Below are positions 61,839-64,000 of a stretch of 64,000 nucleotides of DNA, piece by piece. The stretch lies in assembly GCF_020297055.1 (NCBI RefSeq), contig NZ_JAIXCQ010000017.1, positions 1-64,000 on the forward strand. The letters are read 5' to 3'. The notes under the pieces are model-generated. The model saw nothing but the letters and a program-made list of their open reading frames with translations, had not been told where the DNA came from and searched no databases. The first letter of the stretch is position 1; each line of letters starts with the position of its first letter. Source of the stretch: Isoptericola luteus (lineage in GTDB: Bacteria > Actinomycetota > Actinomycetes > Actinomycetales > Cellulomonadaceae). The position numbers and the translations under genes were made by a program.

Positions 61839-61895
61839 TCCTCCGTGAGACGGGCGGGTGGAAATCTGTTTCCCTCCGGCCCATCCGTGGGCCGG
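61839..61895 (-). promoter_or_regulatory. fliC leader with two CsrA-type motifs
   Basis: On the minus strand, CCGGCCCA-CGGA-TGGGCCGG (61876-61895) forms a perfect 8-bp stem with GGA in the 4-base loop. CACGGAGGA (61839-61847) covers the ribosome-binding site. A second small stem GGAAA-CAGA-TTTCC lies between. The pair of CACGGA sites matches the two-site layout used by CsrA to repress flagellin in Bacillus. The hairpin could also act as the fliA terminator. Confidence 0.6.
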
Positions 61896-61935
61896 TTCAT
61901 GGAGCACTCTCGACAGGCTCCCCGCTGATGTGGCC

Positions 61936-61951
61936 TGTGACCTGGGTCACA
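61936..61951. promoter_or_regulatory. CRP/GlxR-type palindrome upstream of fliC
   Basis: TGTGA-CCTGGG-TCACA is a perfect match to the CRP/GlxR consensus (TGTGA, 6 bases, TCACA). It is centred about 113 bases upstream of the fliC start, between fliA and fliC. Regulation of fliC by a cAMP receptor protein is inference. Confidence 0.6.
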
Positions 61952-61963
61952 TTCGGCCGGACC

Positions 61964-62797
61964 TCAGGACGCGGCCCGGACCGCCCAGGCGGCGCGGCGC
62001 GTGGCACCGCCCGCGACCCGCTGGCCCACCGCTGCGGCGTAGTCCCGGCGGCGCTGCGTCAGGGGGACGGCCGGACGCGGCGCGGGCTCTCCGGGCTGCG
62101 ACGCCCCGGGGGAGGCGGACGCGGCCGCGTAATGCGTCTCGAGCGCCTCGCGCAGCATCTGCACGGCCTCGATCCGCGTGTGGGACACCGTGGAGTGCCC
62201 GATGCCGAGCTCGGCCGCCAGCTCGCCGACGCTGCGGTCGGAGAAGTAGATCGCCTCGACCACGTACCGCATCCGCTCCGGCAGGGCCGCGACCGCCTGC
62301 CGCACGACGTGCCTCTCCTCCACCGCCAGCACCTCGTCCTCGGGGCTGGGGGCGTCGTGCACGACCCGGTCGTAGGTGTCGTCCTCGACGGCGACGATCG
62401 AGCGGCCGGCGTCGTCGCGGATGTCCCGCACCTCGGCGAGGGTCACGCCCATCGTCTGGGCGATCTGCTCGTCGGTGGGCTGGCGCCCGAGCGAGGCCGT
62501 GAGCGACTGCTCGACCGCCTTCAGCTCCTTGATCCGGCGGCGTGCGGAGCGCGGCGCCCAGTCCTGGGAGCGCAGCTCGTCCGCGAGCGCGCCGAGGATG
62601 CGCCGTCGGGCGTACGCGCCGAACGGCACCCCGCGGGACGGGTCGTAGTTGGTGGCGGCCGTGGTCAGCGCCATCGCCCCGACCGACGCGAGGTCCTCGC
62701 GCGACACGTGGTCGGCACGGTGGGCGAGGTCGGAGACGAGGAAGCCCACGAGGGCAAGGTTGTCGACGACGAGAGCGTTGCGCTCGGTGAGGTTCAC
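61964..62797 (-). CDS. fliA: Flagellar/WhiG-type RNA polymerase sigma factor
   Basis: 277 residues from a GTG at 62797 with AGGTG at 7 bases. Region 2 includes LVSDLAHRADHVSREDLASVGAMALTTAATNYDPSRGVPFGAYARRRILGALADELRSQDWAPR, region 3 LTASLGRQPTDEQIAQTMGV, and region 4 ALPERMRYVVEAIYFSDRSVGELAAELGIGHSTVSHTRIEAVQMLREAL. This is the sigma-28 group that transcribes late flagellar genes. A C-terminal Ala/Pro/Arg tail is added. No FlgM anti-sigma gene is seen in the window. It is divergent from flgN. Confidence 0.92.
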   Translation of the reverse strand: MNLTERNALVVDNLALVGFLVSDLAHRADHVSREDLASVGAMALTTAATNYDPSRGVPFGAYARRRILGALADELRSQDWAPRSARRRIKELKAVEQSLTASLGRQPTDEQIAQTMGVTLAEVRDIRDDAGRSIVAVEDDTYDRVVHDAPSPEDEVLAVEERHVVRQAVAALPERMRYVVEAIYFSDRSVGELAAELGIGHSTVSHTRIEAVQMLREALETHYAAASASPGASQPGEPAPRPAVPLTQRRRDYAAAVGQRVAGGATRRAAWAVRAAS

Positions 62798-62882
62798 GCC
62801 GAAGCACCTTTCTGCTGTGGCGTCCCCGGGCGCGGCGCCGGGGACGGGGAGTCGGTCGCGGCGTCGGCCGCGTCTGGGACTC

Positions 62883-62889
62883 CCCATGC
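62883..62889 (-). promoter_or_regulatory. Variant GCATGGG box upstream of fliA
   Basis: Minus strand reads CCCGGTGCATGGGGAG, one base different from the GCATAGG boxes but with the same CCCGGT flank as the csrA box. It is 86 bases before the fliA start. Confidence 0.3.
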
Positions 62890-62915
62890 ACCGGGCGCGC
62901 CGGTCAGTCCCGAGC

Positions 62916-63018
62916 TGTCAGCACGAGGTGCACCGCACCGTGCACGTGGCCCTGACAACTCCCGAGCCCTCTGAGCTGTCAGGGCCAGGTGCACCGCACC
63001 GTGCACGTGGCCCTGACA
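62916..63018. repeat. Double-hairpin intergenic repeat, copy B
   Basis: Two 42-bp hairpins at 62916-62957 and 62977-63018, separated by 19 bp, form part of a 58-bp direct repeat (55 of 58 positions equal). The second hairpin pairs in 17 of 18 positions around the loop CGCACC. Ends are TGTCAGG and CCTGACA, as in copy A at 13846-13948. Confidence 0.9.
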
Positions 63019-63167
63019 ACTCCCGAGCCCCTCTCCCTGACAGGTCGCGGGGCGGGGCGGGCCACATCCGTGCCGCGGCTGCCGACAGTGCTCGGTGAAC
63101 GGCGTCCTGCCTCGGCAGGGCTGCCGCTCACCCGACCACCGACCCGAACCCGCGAGAGGAGAGCCCC

Positions 63168-63656
63168 GTGGGCCCCCAGGAGCTGTCGACCCTGCTGTGG
63201 CGAGAGCGCGAGCTGCTCGAGATGCTGCAGTTCAAGCTCGAGGAGGAGCAGCTGCTGCTCACCTCCGGCCGCACCCGCTGGCTCGCGCAGGCGAACCGCG
63301 AGGTCGAGAACGTCATGGAGAAGGTCCGTGAGGCGACCCTGGTGCGCACCGTCGCCTCGGAGACGGTGGCCACCACGTGGGGCCTCTCGCCGGAGGCCAC
63401 GCTGCGGGAGCTCGCCGCGGGGGCGCCGGAACCCGGGCCCTGGCGCGAGATCTTCGAGGGTCACCTGGCCGGGCTCACCGAGCTGACGGTGCGCATCCGC
63501 ACCGTCCGCGACTCCAACGCCCAGTTCGTCACGCACGCGGCGCGCTCCACCCAGGAGACCCTCGCGAACCTCGACGGCGAGGCGCGCACCTACGACGCGT
63601 CCGGCGCCGCGACCGCGCAGTCGGACGGCGCCCGCCTCTTCGACACGGTCCTGTAG
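63168..63656 (+). CDS. flgN: Flagellar chaperone FlgN
   Basis: 162 residues, GTG at 63168 preceded by GAGAGGAGAG. It is all-helical: ELSTLLWRERELLEMLQFKLEEEQLLLTSGRTRWLAQANREVENVMEKVREATL is characteristic of FlgN, the export chaperone for FlgK and FlgL. It lies 53 bases before flgK on the same strand, which supports the call. Confidence 0.88.
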   Translation: MGPQELSTLLWRERELLEMLQFKLEEEQLLLTSGRTRWLAQANREVENVMEKVREATLVRTVASETVATTWGLSPEATLRELAAGAPEPGPWREIFEGHLAGLTELTVRIRTVRDSNAQFVTHAARSTQETLANLDGEARTYDASGAATAQSDGARLFDTVL

Positions 63657-63709
63657 ACCGCACCCCTGGCCGACCCGACCGTCCCGGACCTCGCAGGAGG
63701 AGTCCCCCC

Positions 63710-64000
63710 ATGAGCTCGTTCGCCATCCTCAACACCGCCGCCCGCGGGTTGAGCGCCGCCCAGGCGGGCATCGACGTCACCGGCCAGAACGTGGCCAACG
63801 TGAACACGCCCGGTTACACGCGTCAGCGCGTGGAGCAGTCGGCGGTGGCCCCGCTGACCGAGATGGGACTGGGCCGCCTCAGCCGGCAGGTCACCAACGG
63901 CCAGGGCGTGTCCGTCGACGGCGTGGCCCGTCTCGGCGACCTCTTCCTCGAGGCCCGCGTGCGCCAGACGGCGTCCGGCGACGGGTACTCGTCGGTGCGT
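63710..64000 (+). CDS. flgK: Flagellar hook-associated protein FlgK (partial, runs off window)
   Basis: The first 97 residues are present from the ATG at 63710, preceded by GGAGGAG. MSSFAILNTAARGLSAAQAG followed by the IDVTGQNVANVNTPGYTRQR rod/hook motif identifies FlgK (HAP1), which joins hook and filament. The reading frame is open at the window edge. FlgL and possibly FliW would be expected to follow. Confidence 0.93.
   Translation, partial: MSSFAILNTAARGLSAAQAGIDVTGQNVANVNTPGYTRQRVEQSAVAPLTEMGLGRLSRQVTNGQGVSVDGVARLGDLFLEARVRQTASGDGYSSVR

Larger units (their letters stand above)
62798..63167. other. 370-base divergent intergenic region between fliA and flgN
   Basis: No gene is seen here. 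It holds a GCATGGGG variant of the flagellar box (62883-62889), the second copy of the double-hairpin repeat (62916-63018), and a GC-rich stretch before flgN. The promoters of fliA and flgN-flgK must lie here. No sequence matching a classic sigma-28 promoter was found with confidence. Confidence 0.7.

Noticed and set aside
61840-61990. A classic sigma-28 promoter for fliC
   Set aside because: GCCGAAT occurs near 61951-61957 on the minus strand, but no CTCA or TAAA-type -35 element is at proper distance, so no promoter is called.

Overview
The window is very GC-rich DNA with strong GC bias at third codon positions. It belongs to a motile, flagellated actinobacterium. A redox repressor of the Rex family, a GTP-dependent PEP carboxykinase, a RamB-type regulator, DisA/RadA and the actinobacterial mini ribosomal protein bS22 all point to Actinobacteria. 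The gene content is compatible with Micrococcales such as the Cellulomonadaceae/Promicromonosporaceae; that placement is inference, not proof.

Left part (1-31 kb): housekeeping and metabolic genes in short units, separated by strong hairpins. In order: glutaredoxin-like/rex; a HAD phosphatase; bS22; an AcuC-like deacetylase; a TrkH/TrkA potassium uptake pair; an ABC-2 exporter with a TetR repressor and an operator on its start codon; proC; radA-disA; a basic repeat-rich membrane protein; mutY; an ArgA-like GNAT acetyltransferase; a SorC-type regulator divergent from glpD-glpF-glpK; a frameshifted DMT transporter; a TetR/YqeB-like pair with its operator; a Fur regulator; an S33 peptidase; an orphan ABC ATPase; ramB divergent from pckG; and a secreted repeat protein. 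disA and the Trk genes lie close together, and c-di-AMP is a known regulator of Trk/Ktr systems.

Middle (31-37.5 kb): a large LuxR-type ATPase regulator, an unknown protein, and a divergent sigma-like protein followed by a membrane protein with a Lys/Ser-rich outer part. This may be an uncharacterised regulator/membrane-partner pair beside the motility genes.

Right part (37.5-64 kb): a nearly complete flagellar cluster, mostly on the minus strand. Reading with transcription, the units are flgB-flgC-fliE-fliF-fliG-fliH-fliI-fliJ-NlpC/P60-fliK-flgD-flgE-flbD-motA-motB; fliM-fliN-fliO-fliP-fliQ-fliR-flhB; flhA-flhF-like; csrA; and the late genes fliA, fliC, fliD-fliS-fliT-like. flgN and flgK leave in the opposite direction and flgK runs off the window. 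The same short box (GCATAGG) lies upstream of flgB, fliM, flhA and csrA, the four inferred early/middle transcription units. The flagellin leader carries two CACGGA motifs, one in a hairpin loop and one on the ribosome-binding site, matching the layout of CsrA control of flagellin. A perfect CRP-type palindrome also lies upstream of flagellin.

Points most worth checking: the GCATAGG boxes; the CsrA-type flagellin leader; a 103-bp double-hairpin repeat found in two divergent promoter regions; an FlhF homologue without a P-loop; a transporter gene broken by an exact 7-bp tandem duplication; and tandem repeats that duplicate the stop codons of proC and disA.
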